From Pseudomonadota bacterium (GTDB lineage Bacteria; Desulfobacterota; Desulfobulbia; Desulfobulbales; Desulfobulbaceae): 5,369 nt of DNA. Shown one piece after another: positions 1 to 5,322 of the stretch (positions are counted from its first letter, which is position 1; each line of letters opens with the position of its first letter). Where the stretch lies: the NCBI GenBank assembly GCA_009782165.1, contig WQUH01000112.1, positions 1 through 5,369 on the forward strand. The letters are read 5' to 3'. Under the pieces are notes generated by a model. The model ran no database searches and was not told the origin of the DNA. It was given only the letters and a program-made list of their open reading frames with translations. A program made the position numbers and the translations under genes.

Positions 1-1
1 C

Positions 2-634
2 ACGCCGTCCGGGCCTGTCCGATCTCGGCGGGCAATCCTGGCGGTGCCGGCGCCGATCGCCAAATCAGTGGTGGACGAGCCGCCGGACCCTGTCACCCGC
101 CGCCTGCTGGAGACGCGCTACGCATCGAGCATCCTCGTGTCTCTGTTCGCACAGGACGGTTTTGCGCCGCCGGAAGGCTTGGCCGACACCTACGGGCTCT
201 TGATTCCCCGTGCCGAGCGCTGCCGGATCGCCGGAATATCCCTCGAGCACAACAAGCGCCCCGGAACGTCGGCAACCGGGCAACTGCTGCATCTGATGCT
301 CCGCCACGAGGAGGCGTGCCGGCTGATGTCGCTGCCCGACGATGCGGTCATCGCCGAGACCGTCGCCGAGGCCGGCCGCTTCTTCCCCTCCCTGGCGCGA
401 CAGGTGAAGCAGGGCCGGGTGTTCAGATGGCCTCTGGCGGAGCCCTGTTCGCCCATCGGCCGGGCATCCGATCTGCGCCGATACCGCGAAGATTGCGCGC
501 TGCGGCCGCCGCCCATCGTGCTGGCCGGCGACTATATGAGCATGCCCTATACCGAAGGGGCGGCGGAGTCGGGCGTGTGGGCGGCGCAGTCGATACTGGA
601 TGCGGCAGGCGAGCGCCAGCCGGGTGCGGAGTAG
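2..634 (+). CDS. FAD-dependent oxidoreductase, C-terminal part (amine oxidase / protoporphyrinogen oxidase-like)
   Basis: This is the C-terminal 210 residues of a flavoprotein of the amine oxidase / HemY-like superfamily (COG1232 type). The frame is open to the left window edge, and the residues before the first possible start (GTG at 44) read RRAILAVPAPIA, the usual internal strand-turn of these enzymes ('...vvlAvPaPia'), so the gene begins outside the window and GTG 44 is not a real start. Near the C-terminus, IVLAGDYMSMPYTEGAAESG (about 519-578) is the family's closing FAD-contact motif: GDY, then EGA, then SG. An RWPLAEP stretch lies about 30 residues before it, as is common in the family. 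The stop codon directly abuts a set of GC-rich inverted repeats. The substrate cannot be told from this half, because the N-terminal dinucleotide-binding GxGxxG and most of the substrate domain are missing. Superfamily is fairly sure; exact enzyme is unknown. Confidence 0.8.
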   Translation, partial: TPSGPVRSRRAILAVPAPIAKSVVDEPPDPVTRRLLETRYASSILVSLFAQDGFAPPEGLADTYGLLIPRAERCRIAGISLEHNKRPGTSATGQLLHLMLRHEEACRLMSLPDDAVIAETVAEAGRFFPSLARQVKQGRVFRWPLAEPCSPIGRASDLRRYREDCALRPPPIVLAGDYMSMPYTEGAAESGVWAAQSILDAAGERQPGAE

Positions 635-713
635 GGCCGCGCCGCCGTGGAACCGCGCCGGCGCGCGCCTGCCGCCCCCTCGCGGTTGGGGTGCGCGGCC
701 CCGGTAAACCGGG
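634..713. repeat. Nested GC-rich inverted repeats after the oxidoreductase stop codon
   Basis: Arms GGGCCGCGC (634-642) and GCGCGGCCC (693-701) are perfectly complementary over 9 bp. Inside them AACCGCG (651-657) pairs with CGCGGTT (681-687) over 7 bp, leaving an 8/5-nt internal loop. The remaining apical part contains the self-complementary GGCGCGCGCC (660-669). Directly after comes a second hairpin, CCCGG-TAAA-CCGGG (700-713), sharing two bases with the outer arm. The structure starts on the last base of the stop codon. No T-run follows, so it is not a classical intrinsic terminator. It may protect the mRNA 3' end, assist termination, or simply reflect GC-rich intergenic DNA. The pairing is seen directly; the role is inference. 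Confidence 0.5.
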
Positions 714-734
714 ATATGGATGGACAGGGTAGTA

Positions 735-763
735 TTGTCCTTTATAAGTCTATCCAGTATATT
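735..763 (+). promoter_or_regulatory. Predicted sigma70-type promoter of the DHH-CBS gene
   Basis: TTGTCC (735-740, 4 of 6 to the -35 consensus) and TATATT (758-763, 5 of 6 to the -10 consensus) are separated by exactly 17 bp in an AT-rich island within GC-rich DNA. Transcription would begin near 770, giving a leader of about 73 nt before the ATG at 843. The -10 box sits inside an imperfect palindrome CCAGTATATTGG (755-766), and the -35 box overlaps the right arm of GGACA (722-726) / TGTCC (736-740); either could be an operator, but no known regulator site is recognised. Confidence 0.5.
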
Positions 764-787
764 GGCCAGGATGTTCACTGCTCTCGC

Positions 788-825
788 AACGGCTGTCGGC
801 AACCTGGCCGCCGTTGAATATTTTT
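788..825 (+). terminator. Terminator-like hairpin in the leader of the DHH-CBS gene
   Basis: AACGGC (788-793) pairs with GCCGTT (810-815). Inside, after a 4-nt bulge, GGC (798-800) pairs with GCC (807-809) around a 6-nt loop. GAATA and five T's (821-825) follow, ending 17 nt before the start codon. It lies between the predicted promoter and the gene, so it would act as an attenuator or leader terminator rather than ending an upstream gene, although it could also stop read-through from the oxidoreductase. The stem is short and the T-run starts 5 nt after it, so efficiency is uncertain. Confidence 0.35.
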
Positions 826-842
826 CGCGTCTTCGGTGATTC

Positions 843-2141
843 ATGCAGATTGCCACTACCCATCGCAACATCGACTTTGACGGGCTGGCATCCATTGTGG
901 CGGCCACCCTGCTGTATCCGGGGACCGTTGCCGTGTGCCCGAGAAACGTCAATCCCAATGTCCATCGCTTTCTTTCCCTGCACAAAACCTCCTTCGACAT
1001 TATCCTGGCCGACGAGGTCGACGTGGATGCCGTCACCCGCCTGATCGTCGTCGACACCAACCAATGGCACCGGCTCGACCAGATCGACCGGCTCCGGGGG
1101 CGGGATGAGGTGGAGGTGCTGCTGTGGGACCACCACATGGGTATGGGCGACATTCATCCCCAGTGGCAGTGCGTCGAGCAGGTCGGGGCCACCATTACCC
1201 TGCTGACGCGGGAAATCAAGGAGCGGGGCCTGCCGCTCACCCCGCTGCAGGCCACCCTGTACCTGATCGGCCTGTACGAGGATACCGGCCAACTGACCTT
1301 CAGCTCCACCACCCCGGAAGATGCGCGGGCGGCCGCCTTTCTCCTGGAACAGGGCGCGGATTTGATCATTGCCGCCGATTTCCTCAACATGGCCTACAGC
1401 GAGACGCAGAAAAAGGTGCTGTTCCGCCTGATGAGCGATGCCGAGCTGCACGACATCAAGGGGAAGCGGGTGGGGATCGGGGTGATCCTCATCGACAGGT
1501 ATATCGAGCTGTCCACGGTGGTGCAGTTGTACGGCAAGATCATCAATGCCGACGCGGTGTTCGTGATCTTTGTCAACGAGGGCGGCGGCTACTTTATCAT
1601 CGGCCGCAGCTCGACGCCGGAGATCAACGTCAACAACGTGCTGCAGCGGTTCGGCGGCGGCGGTCACCCCGGAGCTGGGTCGGCAACCATGACCCACAGC
1701 GAGATGAGCGCCGTCGAGGTTCGGCAGAAGCTGATCGACATCCTGGAAGAGATGCACCGGTCCGCCGCTCTGGTCGCGGATGTGATGTCCTTTCCGGTCA
1801 CCACCGTGCCGCCCGAGACCACCATGTCTCAGGTTCGGCAGATCATGGAGGAGAAAAAGATCCGCGGGGTGGTGATCGAGAAGGACGAGTGCCTGCAGGG
1901 TATTGTGGTGCTGTGGGACTTGAAGAAACTGCGGCTGAAAAAGCAGTGGAACAGCCCGGTCAAGGCCTTCATGAACCGCCAGGTCACCACCATCGCGCCC
2001 GACGCCCTGGCCAGCGAGGCCACGGAACTGATGGTGCAGAAGAACATCGGCCACCTGCCGGTGGTGCAGGGGAAGAAGGTGATCGGTATTGTCACCCGCA
2101 CCGACATCATCAACTATCTGTACGGGATGCTGCCGTTCTAG
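843..2141 (+). CDS. DHH-family phosphoesterase with DHHA1 and tandem CBS domains
   Basis: A 432-residue cytosolic protein. Residues 1 to about 160 form the DHH domain: H7, D11 and D13 in THRNIDFDG, D71 in VVDTNQ, the signature D96-H97-H98 in LLWDHHMG, and D147 in YEDTGQ, the usual metal ligands. DHHA1 ends with the glycine-rich substrate loop GGGGHPGAGS (271-280). Two CBS domains follow (about 312-362 and 374-429; VMSFPVTTV and FMNRQVTTI open them), normally adenine-nucleotide sensors. DHH/DHHA1 proteins hydrolyse phosphodiester or phosphoanhydride bonds, often of short oligonucleotides or cyclic dinucleotides (NrnA/GdpP relatives). The same DHH-CBS-CBS block is fused to a poly(A)/CCA-adding nucleotidyltransferase in several deltaproteobacteria and Aquifex; here translation ends right after the second CBS and no such domain follows. 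ATG 843 is the only plausible start, since the frame has a stop at 837; the ribosome site is weak. Domain calls are firm; the substrate is not known. Confidence 0.9.
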   Translation: MQIATTHRNIDFDGLASIVAATLLYPGTVAVCPRNVNPNVHRFLSLHKTSFDIILADEVDVDAVTRLIVVDTNQWHRLDQIDRLRGRDEVEVLLWDHHMGMGDIHPQWQCVEQVGATITLLTREIKERGLPLTPLQATLYLIGLYEDTGQLTFSSTTPEDARAAAFLLEQGADLIIAADFLNMAYSETQKKVLFRLMSDAELHDIKGKRVGIGVILIDRYIELSTVVQLYGKIINADAVFVIFVNEGGGYFIIGRSSTPEINVNNVLQRFGGGGHPGAGSATMTHSEMSAVEVRQKLIDILEEMHRSAALVADVMSFPVTTVPPETTMSQVRQIMEEKKIRGVVIEKDECLQGIVVLWDLKKLRLKKQWNSPVKAFMNRQVTTIAPDALASEATELMVQKNIGHLPVVQGKKVIGIVTRTDIINYLYGMLPF

Positions 2142-2172
2142 CCGGTGCGGGCGGGCGGCGCGGCCCCGGCGG

Positions 2173-2514
2173 TCAGCCCGGCGGCCAGGTCATGTGCCGG
2201 CCGCCCAGGATGTGCATGTGCAGGTGGAAGACGGTTTGCCCCGCCTGGGCGCCGTTGTTGAACACGACCCGGTAGTGCGGTATCCCTTCTTTGATGGCGA
2301 TTTCATTGCCGATCCGCATCAGCTTGCCCACCACCCGTTCGTCCTCTTCGGCAACCGCCGAGGGACCGCTGAGGTGCTTTTTCGGGATCAGCAGGATATG
2401 AACCGGGGCCTGAGGGGCGATGTCGCGGAAGGCCAGGATGTCGTCGTCCTCGTACAGCTTGCTGGCCGGGATCTCGCCCTGGATGAGTTTGCAGAACAGA
2501 CAGGTGTCAGGCAT
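2173..2514 (-). CDS. hinT: HinT-type histidine triad (HIT) nucleotide hydrolase
   Basis: A complete 113-residue HIT protein, the normal size of bacterial HinT. The triad HLHMHIL (H97, H99, H101) is intact; by analogy with HINT enzymes the middle His (H99) is the nucleophile that forms a nucleotidyl intermediate. The N-terminal CLFCKLIQGEIP is typical and its C5/C8 pair, with H47 in IPKKHL, is the candidate zinc site found in many members. VFNNGAQAGQ (84-93) is the conserved loop before the triad, and the end GGRHMTWPPG matches proteobacterial HinT tails. HinT hydrolyses purine nucleoside phosphoramidates and acyl-AMP intermediates in the cytosol. The ATG has a strong ribosome site, AGGAGG (complement of 2523-2528), 8 nt upstream. 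It follows the exported-protein gene by 42 bp, probably in one transcript, and converges on the DHH-CBS gene with 31 bp between stop codons. Confidence 0.93.
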   Translation of the reverse strand: MPDTCLFCKLIQGEIPASKLYEDDDILAFRDIAPQAPVHILLIPKKHLSGPSAVAEEDERVVGKLMRIGNEIAIKEGIPHYRVVFNNGAQAGQTVFHLHMHILGGRHMTWPPG

Positions 2515-2522
2515 GATGAAAA

Positions 2523-2528
2523 CCTCCT
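2523..2528 (-). promoter_or_regulatory. Strong ribosome binding site for hinT
   Basis: The minus strand reads GAGAGGAGGTTTTCATC before the ATG. The AGGAGG core is a perfect anti-Shine-Dalgarno match with 8-nt spacing. It fixes the start at 2514 and is much the best ribosome site in the window; the other genes have weak or no such motif. Confidence 0.85.
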
Positions 2529-2556
2529 CTCTCTGGTACGGTTGGCTGCGGGCCGG

Positions 2557-3177
2557 CTACCGTCGAGGTCCGACCCGGGGCAGCATGTGCACGATCAGGT
2601 TGTTGTCGACGCCGGCAATGCCGACCGGCTCCATGGCAATGGGAATCGACCTGGAACCGACTTTGAGGTCGATTGTTTTCAGGGTATCGAGATCAACGGC
2701 GTATTCCCGCCCATCGAGGGCGCCGAGCAGGGAAGCCAGCGAATCCTGGGAGTTGGCCGGGTCATGGGCGGCATCCTTGAATCGGGGCGTGACGAACAGT
2801 TTGCGCCTGACCGGGTCGAACCGGGTCCGCAGGTCGCAGGCAATGGGCAGGCGAACCTCGCCGAGCCGAAGCTGGAGATCCTGGCCGCCGAGATTGGTGG
2901 TCACCACCAGGTTTTTCCCGGAAAGGATGCCGTGCACCGAGATGACGTTGTCGCGGATGACCAGCCGATCCACCGATTCCACCGTGATGTCGCCCTGCAG
3001 TTGCCGGCTCCGCGAGGGGATGTCCAGGGGCAGCGTCTTTTGCAGGGAAGCCAGCACGGTTTCCGCCGGCAAGGTCAGGACAATGTCTTTCTGATTGCCG
3101 TTGCCGGCGGCGATGACCGGCAAGGGGCACAGGAGCAGGCCGCACAGCAGCCAGAGGATGCGTTTTCCGTTCGACAT
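2557..3177 (-). CDS. Exported protein of unknown function
   Basis: A 206-residue protein I do not recognise. It begins MSNGKRILWLLCGLLLCPLP with a basic n-region, a hydrophobic core and an Ala-rich stretch (VIAAG, about 21-25) fitting signal peptidase I; the two cysteines in the core are not in a good lipobox, so a lipoprotein is unlikely. The mature part has no further membrane segment and looks beta-rich: alternating hydrophobic strands such as GDITVESVDRLVIRDNVISV and KNLVVTTNLGGQDLQLRLGE, with LPIACDLRTRFDPVRRKLFV in the middle. This loosely recalls periplasmic lipid-binding or LEA/YceB-like folds, but that is only an impression. The frame could extend to a GTG at 3324; I chose ATG 3177 because it alone gives a signal peptide and because the predicted promoter would start transcription after the GTG. 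There is no clear ribosome site. It is the first gene of a likely two-gene unit with hinT. Confidence 0.75.
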   Translation of the reverse strand: MSNGKRILWLLCGLLLCPLPVIAAGNGNQKDIVLTLPAETVLASLQKTLPLDIPSRSRQLQGDITVESVDRLVIRDNVISVHGILSGKNLVVTTNLGGQDLQLRLGEVRLPIACDLRTRFDPVRRKLFVTPRFKDAAHDPANSQDSLASLLGALDGREYAVDLDTLKTIDLKVGSRSIPIAMEPVGIAGVDNNLIVHMLPRVGPRR

Positions 3178-3182
3178 GTCGG

Positions 3183-3221
3183 TTAAGGCAAGAGCGGCGA
3201 TGTCTGCGCCGACGGGTTCAT
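3183..3221 (-). other. Possible 12-codon leader peptide ahead of the exported gene
   Basis: On the minus strand an ATG at 3221 opens a reading frame MNPSAQTSPLLP ending in TAA (3183-3185), 5 nt before the ATG of the exported protein. Because that gene lacks a ribosome site, translation could be coupled to this small frame. The small frame has no convincing ribosome site of its own, so this is weak. Confidence 0.15.
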
Positions 3222-3325
3222 GAGGATCACGCCGGCAACGAAGGATCGGGGAGCTGTGTCCCCCAATGGCGTGGCGATGCCGGCGCGGACAGGCCGCCTT
3301 GCATCGGCTCGGCTGAAGTTGCACT

Positions 3326-3354
3326 AAAATGCTCGATTTTCATCCCCCTGTCAA
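3326..3354 (-). promoter_or_regulatory. Predicted sigma70-type promoter of the exported gene - hinT unit
   Basis: Read on the minus strand, a perfect -35 box TTGACA (3354-3349) is followed after 17 bp by CATTTT (3331-3326), a weak -10 that keeps the important second A and last T. Transcription would begin near 3319, leaving a leader of about 140 nt before ATG 3177. The region is AT-rich compared with its surroundings. On the plus strand the same AT-rich patch gives TAAAAT (3325-3330), a possible -10 for the helicase, but its best -35 (TTGCAT, 3299-3304) is 20 bp away, so the plus-strand promoter is only a guess. Confidence 0.45.
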
Positions 3355-3366
3355 GCCGGCGGGAAT

Positions 3367-3397
3367 AAAAAAGCACAGGCCGGACACCTGCCCGGCC
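3367..3397 (-). terminator. Terminator-like hairpin on the minus strand between the divergent genes
   Basis: GGCCGG (3378-3383) and CCGGCC (3392-3397) form a 6-bp all-GC stem with an 8-nt loop. On the minus strand it is followed, 5 nt later, by six T's (3372-3367). It would stop transcripts running antisense through the helicase before they reach the exported gene's promoter. On the plus strand the same hairpin ends 11 nt before the helicase ATG, in the place where a ribosome site would lie. The 5-nt gap to the T-run makes it a modest terminator candidate. Confidence 0.35.
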
Positions 3398-3408
3398 GCG
3401 ACCAGACC

Positions 3409-4779
3409 ATGACCAGAACAACCGCACCCCTGCCGCGTCTTGCCATCGATCGGGAATGCTGCCTCACCGGCGCTTCGCCGTCCCTGGCGGCGGCCATCCG
3501 GGCCGAGCTGACCATCGACAACCCCAAATATCAGGCCGCCAGGCAGTTCGGCCGCTGGATCGGCAAGAAACTCAAACCGCAGCTCTTCTTTTTTCGCGAG
3601 ACCGACGAACGCCTTTTTTTCCCGCGCGGTTTCGGCAACCAGGCGGTACGGCTCTGCCGCCGGATCACCGGGCTGAACCCGGTCATCGACGACCGGCGGC
3701 GACTGCTGCCGGCAATCGAGATCCCCTTTCACGGCCAACTGCGGCCGTACCAGGAACAGGCGGTGGCCGCGGTCTCGGCGCATTCCTTCGGCGTGCTCGA
3801 GGCGGGCACCGGCTCGGGCAAGACCATCATGGCCCTGGCGCTGATCGCCCGGCGAAGGCAGCCGACCCTGATCCTTGTCCACTCCAAGGAGCTGATGCGC
3901 CAGTGGCAGCAGCGGATCGCCCAGTTTCTCGGCATGGAGGCCGGTCTGGCCGGCGACGGCATCTTCGCGATCCGGCCGGTGACTGTGGCCATCGTCAACA
4001 CCGCCAAGAACCATCTCGATGCCCTGCCGGAACAATTCGGCCAACTCGTGGTCGACGAGTGCCACCGGGTGCCGGCCAGCCTGTTCACCGACGTGGTTTC
4101 GGCCTTTGACTGCACCTTCATGCTGGGCCTGTCCGCCACCGCCTTCCGCCGGGAAGACGGCATGACCCGGCTGATTCACATCTACATGGGCGACCGGGTC
4201 CATGCGGTCGACAACCGGATGCTGGCCGCCAGCGGCGCGGTGGTGCGGCCGGTGTTGCAGCAGCGGCCGACCGGCTTCGCCTACGGGTATCAGGGCGAAT
4301 ATGCCAAGCTGATCAAGGCGCTGGCCGCCAATGTGGCGCGCAACCGCCTGATCGTCGACGATATCCTCGCCCTGGTGCGGCAGGGGCATCAGGGCACCAT
4401 CCTGGTGGTGTCGGACCGGGTGGCGCATTGCCAGGCCCTGGCCGGGCTGCTGGCCGGGCAGGGGGTGTCCGCCCCGGTCCTCACCGGGCAGTCGCCGCCC
4501 GAGGAGCGGCTGCATCTTGTCGAAGAAGTGCAGTCAGGGCGAATAGTTATACTGATTGCCACTGTCCAGTTGATCGGCGAGGGGTTCGACTGTCCGGGCC
4601 TGTCCACCCTTGTCCTGGCCACGCCGATCAAGTTCGAAGGCCGTCTGTTGCAGGTGGTGGGGCGGATCATGCGGCCCGCCGAGGGCAAGGAGGCCCGGGT
4701 GATCGATTATGTCGACGAGGCCATCCCGGTCCTGCGGCGTTCGGCCGCCGTCAGGAGGGCGGTGTTCGCGGCGTGGTGA
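3409..4779 (+). CDS. SF2 DEAD/DEAH-type helicase, XPB/ResIII (COG1061) group
   Basis: A complete 456-residue superfamily 2 ATPase. Residues 1 to about 108 form an N-terminal domain (ELTIDNPKYQAARQFGRW, then FFPRGF). The helicase core shows LRPYQEQAV (111-119), Walker A GTGSGKT (133-139), motif Ia LILVHSKELMRQW (154-166), motif II DECH (216-219), motif III SAT (242-244), motif V GEGFD (390-394) and motif VI QVVGRIMRP (415-423). All catalytic residues are present, so it should be an active ATP-driven DNA or RNA translocase in the cytosol. The N-terminal NPxY/GRW pattern, DECHRVPA and the LATPIKFEGRLLQ...GR ending recall the helicase part of the larger primase-helicase proteins of TOTE-type conflict systems, but no primase or nuclease domain is attached. 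ATG 3409 is the first usual start in the frame; no clear ribosome site precedes it. It stands alone, flanked by a divergent and a convergent gene. Family firm; biological role unknown. Confidence 0.92.
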   Translation: MTRTTAPLPRLAIDRECCLTGASPSLAAAIRAELTIDNPKYQAARQFGRWIGKKLKPQLFFFRETDERLFFPRGFGNQAVRLCRRITGLNPVIDDRRRLLPAIEIPFHGQLRPYQEQAVAAVSAHSFGVLEAGTGSGKTIMALALIARRRQPTLILVHSKELMRQWQQRIAQFLGMEAGLAGDGIFAIRPVTVAIVNTAKNHLDALPEQFGQLVVDECHRVPASLFTDVVSAFDCTFMLGLSATAFRREDGMTRLIHIYMGDRVHAVDNRMLAASGAVVRPVLQQRPTGFAYGYQGEYAKLIKALAANVARNRLIVDDILALVRQGHQGTILVVSDRVAHCQALAGLLAGQGVSAPVLTGQSPPEERLHLVEEVQSGRIVILIATVQLIGEGFDCPGLSTLVLATPIKFEGRLLQVVGRIMRPAEGKEARVIDYVDEAIPVLRRSAAVRRAVFAAW

Positions 4780-4786
4780 GCGCCGA

Positions 4787-4798
4787 GGGCGCGCGCCC
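4787..4798. repeat. 12-bp perfect palindrome between convergent stop codons
   Basis: GGGCGCGCGCCC fills half of the 23-bp gap between the helicase stop and the cupin stop. It could form a short hairpin in either transcript and act as a shared weak terminator, but no T-run follows on either side, so the role is uncertain. Confidence 0.3.
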
Positions 4799-4802
4799 GG
4801 AA

Positions 4803-5177
4803 TCACGCCGGATCTTCAGCGCCAGCGTCGGGGCGCTCCCGGTACCATACGGCCAGCCAGATGGTGACCTCGCCGGGGTCCGTCCACGCCACCCTGTGCC
4901 GGCAATGCGCCGGGATGTTGAGGTAATCGCCCGCGGCCAGACGGCAGATGGAGCCGTCCGCAAACTCGATTGTCGCCCTGCCTGCCGTCACCATGACCCA
5001 TTCGTCCTCGTCCTGGTCGTACCATCCCTGATCGGGCGAGCTGTGTCCCAGCGAGACGATCCGCTCGATGCGCACCCCAGGGGCGCGGAGCAGATCGTCG
5101 CAGGCTTCGCGGGCGAGATCGTCAGGCAGCGCATCCCGGATATTCCGTGGTTGCATGGCGTGTGCGAGTGATTCCAT
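4803..5177 (-). CDS. Small single-domain cupin protein
   Basis: A 124-residue cytosolic protein with one cupin barrel. Cupin motif 1 is HSSPDQGWYDQDEDEWVMVTAG (from about residue 45): the Glu (E59) and the closing Gly (G66) have the canonical six-residue spacing, but the HxH positions hold Y53 and Q55, as in the relatives I recall with a WYDQDEDEW signature. Motif 2 is GDYLNIPAHCRHRVAWT (83-99), with P89, H91 and H94 in place. The function of this family is not established; many members sit alone, so no pathway is claimed. The frame could start at a TTG (5195), ATG 5177 or ATG 5156; none has a good ribosome site. I chose 5177, but 5156 (MQPRNIRDALP) fits where many relatives begin. It converges on the helicase with 23 bp between, and its upstream region is occupied by a repeat element. 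Confidence 0.85.
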   Translation of the reverse strand: MESLAHAMQPRNIRDALPDDLAREACDDLLRAPGVRIERIVSLGHSSPDQGWYDQDEDEWVMVTAGRATIEFADGSICRLAAGDYLNIPAHCRHRVAWTDPGEVTIWLAVWYRERPDAGAEDPA

Positions 5178-5200
5178 TTTCACTTCAAAACTCAATGAGT

Positions 5201-5283
5201 ACCGTCATCGCGGCAGGTTCGCCTGCCACTCACCACCAACCTTGCCTGGATTGCTTCGTCGCTTCGCTCCTCGCAATGACGGT
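5201..5283. repeat. 83-bp dispersed palindromic repeat element (MITE/REP-like)
   Basis: The ends are inverted repeats: ACCGTCATCGCG (5201-5212) against the complement of CGCAATGACGGT (5272-5283), 11 of 12 matching. Inside lie a perfect hairpin GGCAGG-TTCG-CCTGCC (5212-5227) and a second one, ATTGC (5250-5254) with GCAAT (5273-5277). The right half, read on the minus strand, begins ACCGTCATTGCGAGGAGCGA and continues to GACGAAGCAATCC, a short sequence I recall as dispersed in many bacterial genomes; its accidental translation VIARSEATKQSR is a common annotation artefact. It encodes nothing itself. I see no clear target-site duplication. It lies 23 bp upstream of the chosen cupin start and so may carry or disrupt that gene's promoter. 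Confidence 0.7.
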
Positions 5284-5309
5284 GTTTGGTGCGGCAGTCC
5301 CCATCGGGA

Positions 5310-5322
5310 GCGGCTGAGCCGC
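5310..5322. repeat. Short hairpin GCGGC-TGA-GCCGC near the right edge
   Basis: A 5-bp GC stem with a 3-nt loop in the 86 bp between the repeat element and the window end. No T-run follows. The rest of that stretch holds no gene I can support; frames on both strands run off the edge. Confidence 0.25.

Noticed and set aside
44..46. GTG at 44 as the start of the oxidoreductase
   Set aside because: The frame is open upstream and the preceding residues RRAILA continue the family's internal strand; this is a gene cut by the window edge.
65..1153. Long minus-strand open frame (362 codons) opposite the oxidoreductase and the start of the DHH-CBS gene
   Set aside because: The translation is low-complexity, rich in Arg and Ser, shows no family motif, and spans a promoter and two well-supported plus-strand genes; it is a GC-rich antisense shadow.
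750..2054. Minus-strand open frame (434 codons) opposite the DHH-CBS gene
   Set aside because: Its His/Asp/Gly-rich translation is the typical antisense shadow of a GC-rich gene, and the plus strand has intact DHH, DHHA1 and CBS motifs.
2141..2170. GCCGG/CCGGC inverted repeat between the convergent DHH-CBS and hinT genes as a terminator
   Set aside because: Only 5 bp of stem around a 20-nt GC-rich loop and no T-run on either strand; too weak to call.
2089..3186. Plus-strand open frame (365 codons) across hinT and the exported gene
   Set aside because: The opposite strand carries a clear HIT triad with a strong ribosome site and a signal-peptide protein; the plus translation has no recognisable motif.
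3178..3324. N-terminal extension of the exported protein to a GTG at 3324
   Set aside because: It would place 49 Arg/His-rich residues ahead of a good signal peptide, and the predicted promoter starts transcription downstream of that GTG.
3340..4515. Minus-strand open frame (391 codons) opposite the helicase
   Set aside because: It overlaps all conserved helicase motifs in antisense and shows no family signature.
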